This document shows positions 12,426-24,900 of a DNA stretch of 64,000 nt, one piece after another. Both the position numbers and the translations under genes were made by a program. The notes below the pieces were generated by a model that did no database searches, had not been told where the DNA came from, and saw only the letters and a program-made list of their open reading frames with translations. This DNA is from Glandiceps talaboti. Lineage: Eukaryota > Hemichordata > Enteropneusta > Spengelidae. Where the stretch lies: contig NW_027554296.1 of assembly GCF_964340395.1 (NCBI RefSeq), forward strand, positions 64,007-128,006, read 5' to 3'. The first letter of the stretch is position 1. Each line of letters begins with the position of its first letter.

Positions 12426-12884
12426 AGTGGTCCGTAAAAACGTCGAACTTCCAAATTGCGTAATAATTTCTAGGGGTACAGTGCAGTGATGCCTTGGTAC
12501 ATGTTACAATGTTATGATACTAACAGACCTACTCTTACAATATTGCAATGCATGGCTATGTTATGTTGCCGATATGATGACCGGAGTATGGTAGCAATTA
12601 TATACATAGTATGCAAGATCAAAACAAATATGGCAGCACCAAGCATGAACTGTAGACACACAAAGTATATCATAGAACGATCCTTTGACTTTCTGGGGCT
12701 ATCAAAAAATGACAATGACAAAATTCATGACATCATTATTTGACAACATACAGAATAGTGTCAACTCATTGGAGATAATGTGTATCTGGTGTATGTACCT
12801 AAATACTTATAATATGTTTTAAATGGCCACTGCAATTCTATTTTTCACTTTTCATCAAACCAATAAAAAATAGCCACTTAACAC

Positions 12885-13187
12885 ATTTTTTTTAATTTAT
12901 TTATTTGTTCAGGCAAACCAACGGGCATAAAGCCCATTTACAGGCACCTTTAAACACTTGTCCAAGAAGTCCAGTGAGGGCCATCCCTCATGGGTTCAGT
13001 GTTAATGCGGGAGGAAACCGGAGAACCCAGGGAAAACCTGCGTTGTTCGGTAGTCAAACTGAACGACACTCTTCTTACTTACAGCGTGGTAAATTTTAAT
13101 CGAACCCTGAATGGGGTTCGAACCCCGACCGCAGTGGTAAGAGGCAAGTGGTTTAACCATTTGGCCACCGACAACCACAACCATTTC
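12885..13187 (-). mobile_element. tRNA-derived SINE with full head, body and A-rich tail
   Basis: Read on the - strand from 13187, a tRNA-like head has TGGCCAAATGGTTAAACC (A-box region) and GGGTTCGAACCCC (B box) at the spacing of an RNA polymerase III internal promoter. The body contains TTCTCCGGTTTCCTCCCGC, resembling the conserved central domain of Nin-type SINEs, then ACCCATGAGGGATGG. The 3' end is AAATAAATAAATT followed by an A run (12889-12902). It encodes no protein and would depend on a LINE for movement. A mature tRNA gene is unlikely because the acceptor stem does not close. Confidence 0.8.
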
Positions 13188-13561
13188 TATAGCACTGAGG
13201 AGAAAAAAGTGACCACGAATAGTGAAAATCTAGTTAGAAATTATGCTGCTTCCACATCCATGACACCCTCTGCTGAGCGAGAATTTATATTTGCATATGA
13301 AAGCATTCCTGTTATGTCATCATAGTAGGAACACATAACCTTGAACTTCACCTTCCTAACATGCATTGCTATGGAGGCTCGGTCACAACAAGTTCTAGAA
13401 ATTGTATCTTTCGAACGGGGCGGCGAATGTTCGTCAGATTTTTCAAGTGAAGAGGTGACAACTTGCAGTAAATCAACATTTAATCATACATTCCTTTCAT
13501 TAGGGGGCAGTATGAACATATTACATGTATTGTAAAGAAAGAAATAGAATTGCAGTGGCCC

Positions 13562-16500
13562 TTTAATGGTACAATAGGTGGAGTGTTCACCATTACCTAT
13601 ATACTTGTATATAATATGTATTAATGGTCCAATAGATGGAGTGTTCACCCTTACCTAAATACTTGTATATAATATGTATTAATGGTACAATAGGTGGAGT
13701 GTTCACCATTACCTATATACTTGTATATAATTTGTATTAATGGTACAATAGGTGTAGTGTTCACCCTTACCTAAATACTTGTATATAATATGTATTAATG
13801 GTACAACAGGTGGAGTATTCACTCTTACCTAAATACTTGTATATAATATGTATTAATGGTACAATAGGTGGAGTATTCACCCTTACCTATATACTTGTAT
13901 ACAATATGTATTAATGGTACAATAGGTGGAGTGTTCACCCTTACCTAAATACTTGTATATAATATGTATTAATGGTACAATAGGTGGAGTGTTCACCCTT
14001 ATCTAAATACTTGTATATAATATGTATTAATGGTACAAGAGGTGGAGTATTCACCCTTATCTAAATACTTGTATATAATATGTATTAATGGTACAATAGG
14101 TGTAGTATTCACCCTTATCTAAATACTTGTATATAATATGTATTAATGGTACAATAGGTGTAGTATTCACCCTTACCTAAATACTTGTATATAATATGTA
14201 TTAATGGTACAATAGGTGGAGTGTTCACCCTTACCTAAATACTTGTATATAATATGCATTAATGGTACAACAGGTGTAGTGTTCACCCTTACCTAAATAC
14301 TTGTATATAATATGTATTAATGGTACAATAGGTGGAGTGTTCACCCTTACCTAAATACTTGTATATAATATGTATTAATGGTACAATAGGTGTAGTGTTC
14401 ACCCTTACCTAAATACTTGTATATAATATGTATTAATGGTACAATAGGTGTAGTGTTCACCCTTACCTAAATACTTGTATATAATATGTATTAATGGTAC
14501 AACAAGTGTAGTATTCACCCTTACCTAAATACTTGTATATAATATGTATTAATGGTACAATAGGTGTAGTGTTCACCCTTACCTATATACTTGTATATAA
14601 TATGTATTAATGGTACAACAGGTGTAGCGTTCACCCTTACCTAAATACTTGTATATAATATGTATTAATGGTACAATTGGTGGAGTGTTCACCCTTATCT
14701 AAATACTTGTATATAATATGTATTAATGGTACAAATTGGTGGAGTGTTCACCCTTACCTAAATACTTGTATATAATATGTATTAATGGTACAATTGGTGG
14801 AGTATTCACCCTTACCTATATACTTGTATATAATATGTATTAATGGTACAACAGGTGTAGTGTTCACCCTTACCTAAATACTTGTATATAATATGTATTA
14901 ATGGTACAACAAGTGTAGTGTTCACCCTTACCTAAATACTTGTATATAATATGTATTAATGGTACAATAGGTGGAGTATTCACCCTTACCTAAATACTTG
15001 TATATAATATGTATTAATGGTACAATAGGTGGAGTATTCACCCTTACCTAAATACTTGTATATAATATGTATTAATGGTACAACAAGTGTAGTGTTCACC
15101 CTTACCTAAATACTTGTATATAATATGTATTAATGGTACAAATTGGTGGAGTGTTCACCCTTACCTAAATACTTGTATATAATATGTATTAATGGTACAA
15201 TAGGTGGAGTATTCACCCTTATCTAAATACTTGTATATAATATGTATTAATGGTACAATAGGTGGAGTATTCACCCTTACCTAAATACTTGTATATAATA
15301 TGTATTAATGGTACAATAGGTGTAGTATTCACCCTTACCTAAATACTTGTATATAATATGTATTAATGGTACAACAAGTGTAGTATTCACCCTTATCTAA
15401 ATACTTGTATATAATATGTATTAATGGTACAATAGGTGGAGTATTCACCCTTACCTAAATACTTGTATATAATATGTATTAATGGTACAATAGGTGTAGT
15501 GTTCACCCTTACCTAAATACTTGTATATAATATGTATTAATGGTACAACAAGTGTAGTATTCACCCTTATCTAAATACTTGTATATAATATGTATTAATG
15601 GTACAATAGGTGGAGTGTTCACCCTTACCTAAATACTTGTATATAATATGTATTGATGGTACAAATTGGTGGAGTGTTCACCCTTACCTATATACTTGTA
15701 TATAATATGTATTAATGGTACAATAGGTGTAGTGTTCACCCTTACCTATATACTTGTATATAATATGTATTAATGGTACAACAGGTGTAGCGTTCACCCT
15801 TACCTAAATACTTGTATATAATATGTATTAATGGTACAATAGGTGTAGTGTTCACCCTTACCTAAATACTTGTATATAATATGTATTAATGGTACAATAG
15901 GTGTAGTGTTCACCCTTACCTAAATACTTGTATATAATATGTATTAATGGTACAACAAGTGTAGTATTCACCCTTACCTAAATACTTGTATATAATATGT
16001 ATTAATGGTACAATAGGTGGAGTATTCACCCTTATCTAAATACTTGTATATAATATGTATTAATGGTACAATAGGTGGAGTATTCACCCTTACCTAAATA
16101 CTTGTATATAATATGTATTAATGGTACAATAGGTGTAGTATTCACCCTTACCTAAATACTTGTATATAATATGTATTAATGGTACAACAAGTGTAGTATT
16201 CACCCTTATCTAAATACTTGTATATAATATGTATTAATGGTACAATAGGTGGAGTATTCACCCTTACCTAAATACTTGTATATAATATGTATTAATGGTA
16301 CAATAGGTGTAGTGTTCACCCTTACCTAAATACTTGTATATAATATGTATTAATGGTACAACAAGTGTAGTATTCACCCTTATCTAAATACTTGTATATA
16401 ATATGTATTAATGGTACAATAGGTGGAGTGTTCACCCTTACCTAAATACTTGTATATAATATGTATTGATGGTACAAATTGGTGGAGTGTTCACCCTTAC

Positions 16501-17045
16501 CTATATACTTGTATATAATATGTATTAATGGTACAATTGGTGGAGTGTTCACCCTTACCTATATACTTGTATATAATATGTATTAATGGTACAATTGGTG
16601 GAGTGTTCACCCTTACCTAAATACTTGTATATAATATGTATTAATGGTACAACAGGTGGAGTATTCACCCTTACCTACAATGTATATACTTGTATATAAT
16701 ATGTATTAATGGTACAATAGGTGGAGTGTTCACCCTTACCTATATACTTGTATATAATATGTATTAATGGTACAATAGGTGGAGTGTTCACCCTTACCTA
16801 AATACTTGTATATAATATGTATTAATGGTACAACAGGTGGAGTATTCACCCTTACCTACAATGTATATACTTGTATATAATATGTATTAATGGTACAATA
16901 GGTGGAGTGTTCACCCTTACCTATATACTTGTATATAATATGTATTAATGGTACAATAGGTGGAGTATTCACCCTTATCTAAATACTTGTATATAATATG
17001 TATTAATGGTACAATAGGTGGAGTGTTCACCCTTACCTATATACT
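13562..17045. repeat. 58-bp minisatellite, about 60 copies
   Basis: The unit is ATTAATGGTACAATAGGTGG, AGTGTTCACCCTTACCTAAA, then TACTTGTATATAATATGT. Variants differ at fixed spots: ATAGG, ACAGG, ACAAG or AATTGG after GTACA; GTGG or GTGT; TGTTC or TATTC; ACC or ATC. The rare tag TATTGATGG recurs at 15651 and 16464, 813 bp apart, with the same series of variants before it, showing a 14-unit higher-order period. Two units carry an extra CAATGT (near 16676 and 16860). All frames contain stops. Confidence 0.97.
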
Positions 17046-17647
17046 TATATACGATTTATAATAGATTAAAAAATATAATATTTGCCAATATAATGCCTAT
17101 AGTTCTCCTGAAAGTGTTTAATCATAGCAAGTAGACTCCTACAGTAAACTGTAAATTCAAAAAGTTATTTCAGTATATGTTTGTATTCTAAGGAACAGCT
17201 TGAATCTAACCAAAACACTCTTGAGCAATACTGCAACCTAATCAAAATGTTAAAAGTTTCCTTTAGATAATTAATTTATAGTTTTGTTCAGTTGTACATG
17301 TCGTCAATAATTAAGTTGGGAAATATTGATTAATTATGTCTATGAGCTCCTGCCCATCTAATATATTAGGGCAGCCTACAGTGCTTATCATAATTTATGC
17401 AGCCTGTCTGGGTCAGCTGCGAATAGGTATAATGCATTCAGTAATATTTAGTCTGGAGACTGTAGCAGGAAGTACCAGTGGGTCTTATATTTTGACAAAA
17501 TGGAAGATCACAAGTCATTAGTCAATAGAACCATCACTTGACACTTCAAATTCACCTGGACAGACTGTGATGAGCTTTTCCTTACTTATATGCAATGTTA
17601 TATTGGTTCATCCAAATACTTTTCTGACAGACTGCCATATCAAACCT

Positions 17648-17775
17648 AAACAAGTCATTGAGAATGACATAGTCCCTGCTATAATTGGGTTTTAAGGAAT
17701 TATCACTACTCTGATCACGCAACAACATTTGTGAACCTAAAACAAACAGACTTAGATATGTTGTGTGTGCTTGTT
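17648..17775 (+). mobile_element. F1 element 5' head only
   Basis: It starts ACAAGTCATTGAGAATGACA with the 11-mer TAGTCCCTGCT and runs, nearly identical to 4370-4491, through GCAACAACATTTGTG to TTGTGTGTGCTTGTT. It then switches to F2-type sequence instead of F1 core monomers. Confidence 0.8.
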
Positions 17776-18120
17776 ATGTATTTGCTATGGACATGGTGTT
17801 GTTGCTAGGCTTATTTGTATATATTTCTGAATGTTTATTCATTTGTCAATTAATCCTTGTTGTTATCAATGCATTACACAACATTAATAAGGTGCTACTA
17901 TGGGTATGGTCTTATTGCCAGGCATATTTGCATTCAATTTTTGAATGTTTATTCACTTGCCTGCCCATCTCTGTTTTGGTTGACTGTTGACTGTGTCAAA
18001 ATATGTTGGACAATATCTGTAGAATAACTCCTCCAGAAACATTCCATTTCAGCTAAATTCACCTAGCAGTTTTCGAGATACAAGTTTGGACTAAAATTGC
18101 CAACTGCCTATTTGTGTGTG
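17776..18120 (+). mobile_element. F2 core monomers, first type
   Basis: Two units contain GCTATGGACATGG or ACTATGGGTATGG, then a GTTGCTAGG-like phrase, ATTTGCATTCA, and GAATGTTTATTCA. These match the first half of full F2 copies such as 62525-63060. The segment follows an F1 head directly, so this element is a hybrid. Confidence 0.7.
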
Positions 18121-18589
18121 TGCTACCAGTACCTATATTTTGCTTGTGTTATTTCATTAAAAAAACATACTGTATGAACTGTAAAAAGAATTGTTACACA
18201 TGATTGGCACCCTATCTTTTCTGGTCTGGTAGTAAATTTGAGCCCTTCACTTGATGAGATTGCATTTACAAAGCTTAGACAGTCAAGGGGTCGAAATAGA
18301 AATATTTTTAACATGTGTGCACCTTGACTTTGGAATTTACCTGCACACAATGTACACACAATATTTTTCAGTTAAATTTGTCCTATTATATATTAAATTA
18401 TTGCAATAAGTAATGCTAGGATTCAATCTTTTGTTCAGCCTGGCCAGCAGTACTCAACTTCTTTTATCTATTCTTGATGATGGATCTTTCAGCAGGACCA
18501 AAATGCAGAATTAAAAGGTTTTAAATTCAACGTCATTGGGAGTAAGTTCATATCATTTATACTGCACTAACAATAGAATAATATTTTTG

Positions 18590-19037
18590 AGATTTAATTT
18601 TTGACCAAAATTCACATTTTACACCTAATTTGCATATTACTGATGAGATCCTTATATGTTTAATATTGCTTCATCTGTGCACCCCCACATACATCCTCGT
18701 TAAATTTCAGCCAAATCTGCTCCCTAGTTTTGGAATTAAAGATTTTTGACCAAAAAGACACATTTTTAGCCCTTATTTGCATATTACTGATGGCATCATC
18801 ATGTCATGAACAAATATTAATTTACTCTACCCTAAGACTGTTCCCACCAAATTTCAGGCAAATCTGCTCAGTGGTTTTAGAGCTTAAGTTTTTTGACCAA
18901 AAATGACATTTTTTGACCTAAAACGCACATTTCTGATGCAATCATTTTCATTTGAACAATTTCTTAACGAGACACCCAAAGTAACATGGCCACCAAGTAT
19001 CAAAGTAATTGGTCCAGCAGTTTTTGACTTTAAGTTG

Positions 19038-19090
<53 letters not shown>

Positions 19091-19140
19091 CAATGCCTAT
19101 AGCACTACTGAACCTTATCAGTTCAATTGTGCTAAAAAGC
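18590..19140 (+). mobile_element. F2 element 3' part with terminal hairpin
   Basis: Second-type core monomers recur at about 143-bp spacing: TTTTTGACCAAAA near 18600, 18745 and 18890, with TTGCATATTACTGATG and AAATTTCAG. Then come GACTTTAAGTTG, (CA)n at 19041-19089, and the hairpin 19100-19134 with outer arms TAGCAC/GTGCTA and loop CTTATCA. The gap 18121-18590 holds unrelated sequence that interrupts the element. Confidence 0.75.
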
Positions 19141-19440
19141 AATGCCATAAGACACTTTGTCAATGAAGAGTACACAATGAATTAAGCTGAATTGAGGTAC
19201 TAACTGCTGAAATATGTGTCATTAACACTGACAACAATGTTGTTGTGAACATAGTGCATATTTCCACAACTATCAAAGGGTGAAATGTGGCAACACGACA
19301 TTTGCACATGCCATACTTATGATCCTATCAAAAATTGCCAATTTGAATGCCTCATATTTGACAAGCAGTCTCAAGTCTCAAACTTCAAAGATAACAAGGT
19401 TCCATGCATTCATTTACTTCTGCATTTCCAATAAGTAAAT

Positions 19441-20946
19441 CATAGACCCTCCACCAACGGGGTATGCAACTACATCATTTCCACTGAAACGAACTCTGTT
19501 TGCATACATTAAGTTTAATTAATCCTGTTACTATAGCAGTAATGAAGACTTCCTTCAAGAGTGTAAAAACCTCATGATGCTACATAAATCACATGTAAAA
19601 TCTCGAAAAAGATGAGAAGAGATTATACGCGGTTATGCTTATTTATGTTGATGACCACAACACATCATGGTATGGCATCTTCCCATGTCTTTGACGACAA
19701 TTTTGATTTTTGTCAGCTCTGTATACACAAGGAAGGACTTGATAATTGAACAAGAGTGGGCATGAAACCATACAAAATCATGTAAATGATAACGTACAAT
19801 TATGATGAAAATATGTAATTTCCTTATACGAAGACATGCCAACAGTGGCCGACACATGCAACAAGCATGAGAAAGGCTGGAAGTTTAGATACAAATCTAT
19901 AATTCTGCCATTTTTTCCGCGACTATTGCGCGAGACATTTTGAAATCTATGCATGCCTCTAGAATTTGAAGAATGATGTACAATTTTGTGAAACACATCG
20001 TCGATCGAACTGGTATGTCTATAAATTTTGTACATTTCTACAATGCCATGTATTTTTATGCCATTTTAATAGCCCTGCATAACACCGGCACATGTACTAC
20101 GCTCAAGAACATAACAGATTTGCACTTTTCAAATCAAAGAAGACATAATGGGTTACAATTCATTCAAATATTAAAATTGAGCCACAACTTGAAAGGTAAT
20201 CTGCGTAAATACAATCTCTCAAGTCAAAGTTGGAGTACTTCTCATTTTCTCAGTTAGTTCGGTCATGGTTCATCTGAGAATGATGTAAAGTTTCAAATTC
20301 AATTGGCTAGCAACCAGAAATTTGAAGTCTAGTACTCGTTTTGAAATCGTTTCGGAGACATGTTTTTGACGAAATGTATCGTGAATATATCAACCACGAC
20401 AACAGAGGTAAAATGGCAACCACGCATTGGATGTTTACATTTTATTTTGATGTAGTTACGATAACACGCCTAATCCTGATCAATGAAGGCAGCCTAAAAT
20501 ATTAACATGTGATAAAAAGCATCAATAAATAGACTCAAAACTTCAAGAATCATTTCTGACAGAGAAATCCAGTAACAACCCTAATGAACGAAACACTGTA
20601 CTCAAAGCATACTGCAACAATCGCAAACAATGGACAGCTTACGTGATCTATTCTTCTTTTCACACCAGAGAACAACAAAATACACGACAAGACTATGTAT
20701 GATTACCTAAAATACTATATATCTTGTTGGGTCTTCAACCAGTTATAAACTTCGAAATGGTCAGAAAATTTAGTGAAAAACATGTCGGATAGCTAGCAAC
20801 TATCATTGAGTCACAGTGACTGTAAACAACTCAGAAATGGACAGGAAATGCTTATGTAGCTTAATGTATGCAAACAAACATCATACAATAAACATTTAGA
20901 GATCCTTTGATGTGTATCCTGTTGCAGTGTTGGTGGAGGGTCTATG
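19441..20946. mobile_element. DNA transposon with terminal inverted repeats, superfamily unknown
   Basis: The ends are exact inverted copies of CATAGACCCTCCACCAAC (left 19441-19458, right 20929-20946). Farther in, GTTTGCATACATTAAG is also inverted (near 19498 and 20860). The direct repeat AGTAAAT flanks both ends (19434-19440, 20947-20953), a 7-bp target duplication. The interior has only short frames, so this is a non-autonomous copy. A 7-bp duplication fits P or Dada elements better than hAT, but no transposase is present to decide. Confidence 0.8.
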
Positions 20947-22505
20947 AGTAAATATATCAATTAATGTTGATTAAATCCTTCTCTTACTTCAAAATTCAAA
21001 CTTAATCATCAAAAACAACCACTCTGTGTGCTTTTTGTTATTCTGAGGAGATTTGTACAGTTTTTCCAGTGACAATTGATATGTACAGTGTGCACCTCAA
21101 TTTTGAAATCTACCTGCACTGGCGTACCTTGCGAGTAGCAAGTGGCGAAATGTGCTACTTGCGAGTGGTGAAAAGTGATGCTTGCGAGTGGTGAAATGTA
21201 TCACTTGCGAGTAGTGAAAAGTGACGCTTGCGAGTGGTGACAATGTATGACTTGCGAGTGGCTAATGGTTAAAGGTTTGATGTTTGATGATCGTGATGGC
21301 ATGACATCGACAGTGTTACCAGTGATTGGAGCCTCGTGATTGGCCTCGCTAGCTAGGTAGCAGCATGGTGGCTTTGGTAAGTACGATAGTACCAATAGTA
21401 ACGTTGTACTTACCGTTGTACTTCCCGAAGCCACTGTGTGTAAACTGTCCATTATCCAAACGTCTTGGGGGACATGCTTTTTAGATGAATAAAAAATGAA
21501 ATTCCTATGGATGAGGAAAGTATTAGTAGTCGCGTTCGACCAAGAACACTGAATGAATTTACGATGCTACTCGATAGCTCAACGCTACTCGAGTCGATCA
21601 ACGCTACATAAACATCCGGAGCAAGACCCGTTGGGCTTTGTACATCCATGGATATATCTCACTAATACATCCATGGTTCTACCGTAGCTCTGGAGACATG
21701 TCGAAAAACCCAGCATACACCCAGAGCTAGTTCTAGCCATGTCGTGTTAATGGCCATCTTAGTTGCGAATTCACGTACATGTAACTTAATTGTCTTTTAA
21801 TTTCTTGATGTCCAAAATTGTTGTCTTCCCAACTCCACAAACTCCACTCAAGTTTTACCGTGATCAAGTAGTCGATTGACAATTCGCACCAAGGCCCTCG
21901 TATCTCCCAAGTTTTATTCATTGTATACACTGCTTTGACTAATAAACTACGGCCAGTGTTTGGCGGTCTTACGATAAAGTTACTTCAAATCATAAAGTTT
22001 TTTCGTTCAACAACATCGCCGGTTAGTCTGTTGTCATCATTCCATTGTTTGCTATAAACTCTCCGTTTGTTACAAGACCACGAATATTTGTTTAAAAACC
22101 TTGTGGGGTTATACTTCCATGCTTACACGAACTCATGGGTAAAACTTGTCGGAACGCAAATGAACTCAAATGACCTATTTGATCACGTACGACCGCAGTT
22201 GAATTTCAGTCGAAGTTCTGTGTTGTCAGCGTCGATATAATTATTCATTTTTTTAATTTTTTTTTTTTTAAATCCAAGCTTCTTGTCTGAATAACCATAG
22301 AGAGTAAAAGGGTCTTCTGTCTATGGAATAATTACCGTTTCGGTTCCATGAAAGTTAGTGAAACAATATAAGAATTGCCATTCACGCCTCCAACCTCTAA
22401 AAAGCTACCGGCAGACAATAGTCAACTCTGCGACATTTTTTTAATGTTATTATGCCAATTTATAAAACAACTACGCTATTATTCCGGGTGATAACAAAGA
22501 AATGG

Positions 22506-22513
22506 TATAAAAG
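22506..22513 (+). promoter_or_regulatory. Candidate TATA box
   Basis: TATAAAAG lies 57 nt before the ATG at 22570, with a T/C-rich stretch (CATTTCTCTCATTC) at the distance expected for a start site. Predicted only from position and consensus. Confidence 0.35.
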
Positions 22514-22569
22514 TTTGACTGTAGGGTGAGGAAGATCATTTCTCTCATTCTTTCCAACATGAATGTACC

Positions 22570-22758
22570 ATGGAGAACCTCACCATTTCACAGCAGAAAG
22601 CTTGGGCAGTCCTTCAGTGCAAGGTAGCATCATTCCACAGTAAGACAAAGCTCGAAGTCACTGTAGTCACTAGCTATATCGATAAAGTTACGGGAAAGCA
22701 GCACTATTTAACCAGCGGGACCGATCTCCTGGCCAAGTCCCTGTTGGGGTTGATATGA
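22570..22758 (+). CDS. Hypothetical small ORF, 62 codons
   Basis: The frame begins MENLTISQQKAWAVL and ends LLAKSLLGLI. No signal peptide, transmembrane segment or known domain is visible. It is listed because it is the only frame in the window that combines a nearby TATAAAAG, an ATG in reasonable context (ACCATGG) and a position inside a bounded, more CpG-rich insert. A short chance frame is equally possible. Confidence 0.25.
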   Translation: MENLTISQQKAWAVLQCKVASFHSKTKLEVTVVTSYIDKVTGKQHYLTSGTDLLAKSLLGLI

Positions 22759-23209
22759 GAGCTGTGAGAGCCACAGAATGCTAGACACGGTTTTATACTA
22801 GCAAGTGATACATTGTCACCACTCACAAGCGTCACTTTTCACTACTCGCAAGTGATACATTGTCACCATTCTCAAGCGTAACTTTTCACCACTCGCCAGT
22901 GGTGTATTTCGCCACTTGCTACTCGCAACTTTCACTCGCATCATGCATATTTTGTACCTTGTACCTGGATAATTTGAGCCCTGGAAGTGACCAAGCTTGT
23001 ATTTATGGGAGTAGACAGATTAGCCCACATGAGTGAAGCCTAACAACACCATGAGGGTGAATGCAATACAGCACATGGCTGGAATTTAATCTTGTCTGCG
23101 GAACACTCCAAACCGCGAGATTTTTTGAGTCATTGAAAAGCCCAGCAAACATGCCAAATAAGAACAAAAAGGTATGTCAAGACAAACCATTGAAGGGAGA
23201 AAACCTACC

Positions 23210-24030
23210 TGCCAGCCTAACTAACTATACCTACCTACCCACTTCCCTCAATGCCTAACTACCTACTACCCGCCTGCCTACCTATCTTATATCTATCTAA
23301 CGGCCTACCCACCAATTATTTAATTACCAGCCTACCTACCTACCTACCTACCTACCTAATATTTAAATACCAGCCTACCTACCTACCTACCTACCTACCT
23401 AATATTTAAATACCAGCCTACCTACCTACCTACCTACCTACCTAATATTTAAATACCAGCCTACCTACCTACCTACCTACCTAATATTTAAATACCAGCC
23501 TACCTACCTACCTAATATTTAAATACCAGCCTACCTACCTACCTACCTACCTACAATTTAAATACCTGCCTACCTACCTGCCTACCTACCTACCTACCTA
23601 CCTACAATTTAAATACCAGCTTACCTACCTACCTACCTACCTACCTACTTTCCTACCTACCTACCTACAATTTAAATACCAGCCTACCTACCTACCTACC
23701 TACCTACCTACCTACCTACCTACCAACTTTCCTACCTACCTACCTACCTACCTACTTTCCTACCTACCTACCTACCTACCTACAATTTAAATACCAGCTT
23801 ACCTACCTACCTACCTACTAACCCACCCACCTACCTACAATTTAAATACCAGCTTACCTACCTACCTACCTACCTACCTACAATTTAAATACCAGCTTAC
23901 CTACCTACCTACCTACCTACCTACCTACCTACTAACCCACCCACCTACCTATAATTTAAATACCAACCTACCTACATATTTATCTTACACCTACCTACCT
24001 GTCGGTCTACCTACCTATCCACTACTTAAA
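23210..24030. repeat. (CCTA)n arrays punctuated by an AT spacer
   Basis: Runs of CCTA, 3 to 10 units long, alternate at least ten times with a spacer such as AATATTTAAATACCAG or CAATTTAAATACCAGCTTA. A second spacer CTAACCCACCCA appears twice near 23818 and 23933. The result is a loose higher-order array of about 60 bp. Confidence 0.9.
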
Positions 24031-24194
24031 TACCTGCTTAATAAATAATTATTAAGTTTATCAATTTTTAGTTAAAGTGGACTTTAACTCAAACTTTCTA
24101 TATATCTAAATCATGTGGAATGTGAATACTAAAGCGGACATCATAAAATAACGAAGTGATATCCCCCCCCCCCCCTCTCTCTCTCTCTCTCTAT

Positions 24195-24900
24195 CTGTCA
24201 TATCCTTTAAGAATGTTAGTGACCATGGATCTACACAGATTTCTGTCCTTTGCTGTTCTGAGAATTTTTAACTCTGCTACTTCTGTTTTAGGAATTCGTT
24301 CTTCCATCCATTTACTTTTAGCTTTTGAGGTATGTCATGCGTTGTCTTCCTCTACTTCAATTCCCATTTACATGACCAGTTAGCATTAATTCTTCTAATC
24401 CTTCTTTCCTCATAATGTGTCCTAAGAACTTGAGCTGTCCTTTTCTCTAATGGTTTTCATCAGTTTCTTCTGTGTGCCAGCTCTTCTTAAAACCTCCTCA
24501 TTTGTTATGTGATCAGCCATGATATTTTCATCATTCTTCTGTAAAACCACATTTCTGTTGCCTGTAATTTATGCTCCACCAACCTTCAATTCAAACTTTG
24601 GGCTTTCACTTTTGCTTCCCACCATGCAATTGATTGACAATCCTTTTTTCTTGCTCCCCTCTTCAACTTTGTCTAACAGTTCTTGTAGTTTCTCTTGAGA
24701 TTCAGAAACCAATACTGTGTCATCTGCATACCGTAAGTTGTTAACATTATGTCCACCAATTACAAAACCACTGTTTTCGTTTAATTCTCACAAATCATTT
24801 CACTATAAAGGTTGAAGAGGTCCGGGGAAAACAAACATCCTTGTCACACTCCTTTTTTGATCTCTGTAAACTCACTCATATCATACTTCTAAAACTCATT
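24195..24900 (-). pseudogene. Non-LTR retrotransposon remnant (RT palm to C terminus)
   Basis: On the - strand, reading across stops, it gives QGCLFSPDLFNLYSE, then LRYADDTVLVSESQEKLQEL (YADD catalytic box near 24719-24730), KKKGLSINC, and near the end DHITNEEVLRRAG. These are late RT blocks and the C-terminal tail of Jockey-like LINE polyproteins. Many stops and frameshifts; no endonuclease part is seen. Confidence 0.75.

Larger units (their letters stand above)
21060..23165 (-). repeat. Dispersed repeat X with inverted arrays around a 1.5-kb insert
   Basis: The outer parts match 28635-28945 in inverted orientation, for example TACAAGCTTGGT, GGTACAAAATATGCATGATG and TGCAGGTAGATTTC. Between them lie two inverted arrays, 21125-21262 and 22792-22930, built from a roughly 22-bp motif CTTGCGAGTGGTGAAAAGTG with variants. 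They enclose about 1.5 kb (21263-22791) that the other copy lacks. That insert has more CpG than its surroundings, a TATA box and a short ORF. Confidence 0.7.

Noticed and set aside
13120-13187. Functional tRNA gene on the - strand
   Set aside because: A and B boxes are present, but the acceptor stem does not pair and the sequence continues into a SINE body with an A-rich tail.
13341-13535. 64-codon frame with an acidic stretch next to the minisatellite
   Set aside because: SSDFSSEEV looked like a transposase N terminus, but nothing else supports it.
13562-17045. CRISPR-like array
   Set aside because: The whole 58-bp unit is repeated with no unique spacers, no cas genes are present and the DNA is eukaryotic; this is a minisatellite.
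18123-18359. 78-codon - strand frame
   Set aside because: Lies in sequence interrupting an F2 element; no domain, splice or promoter evidence.
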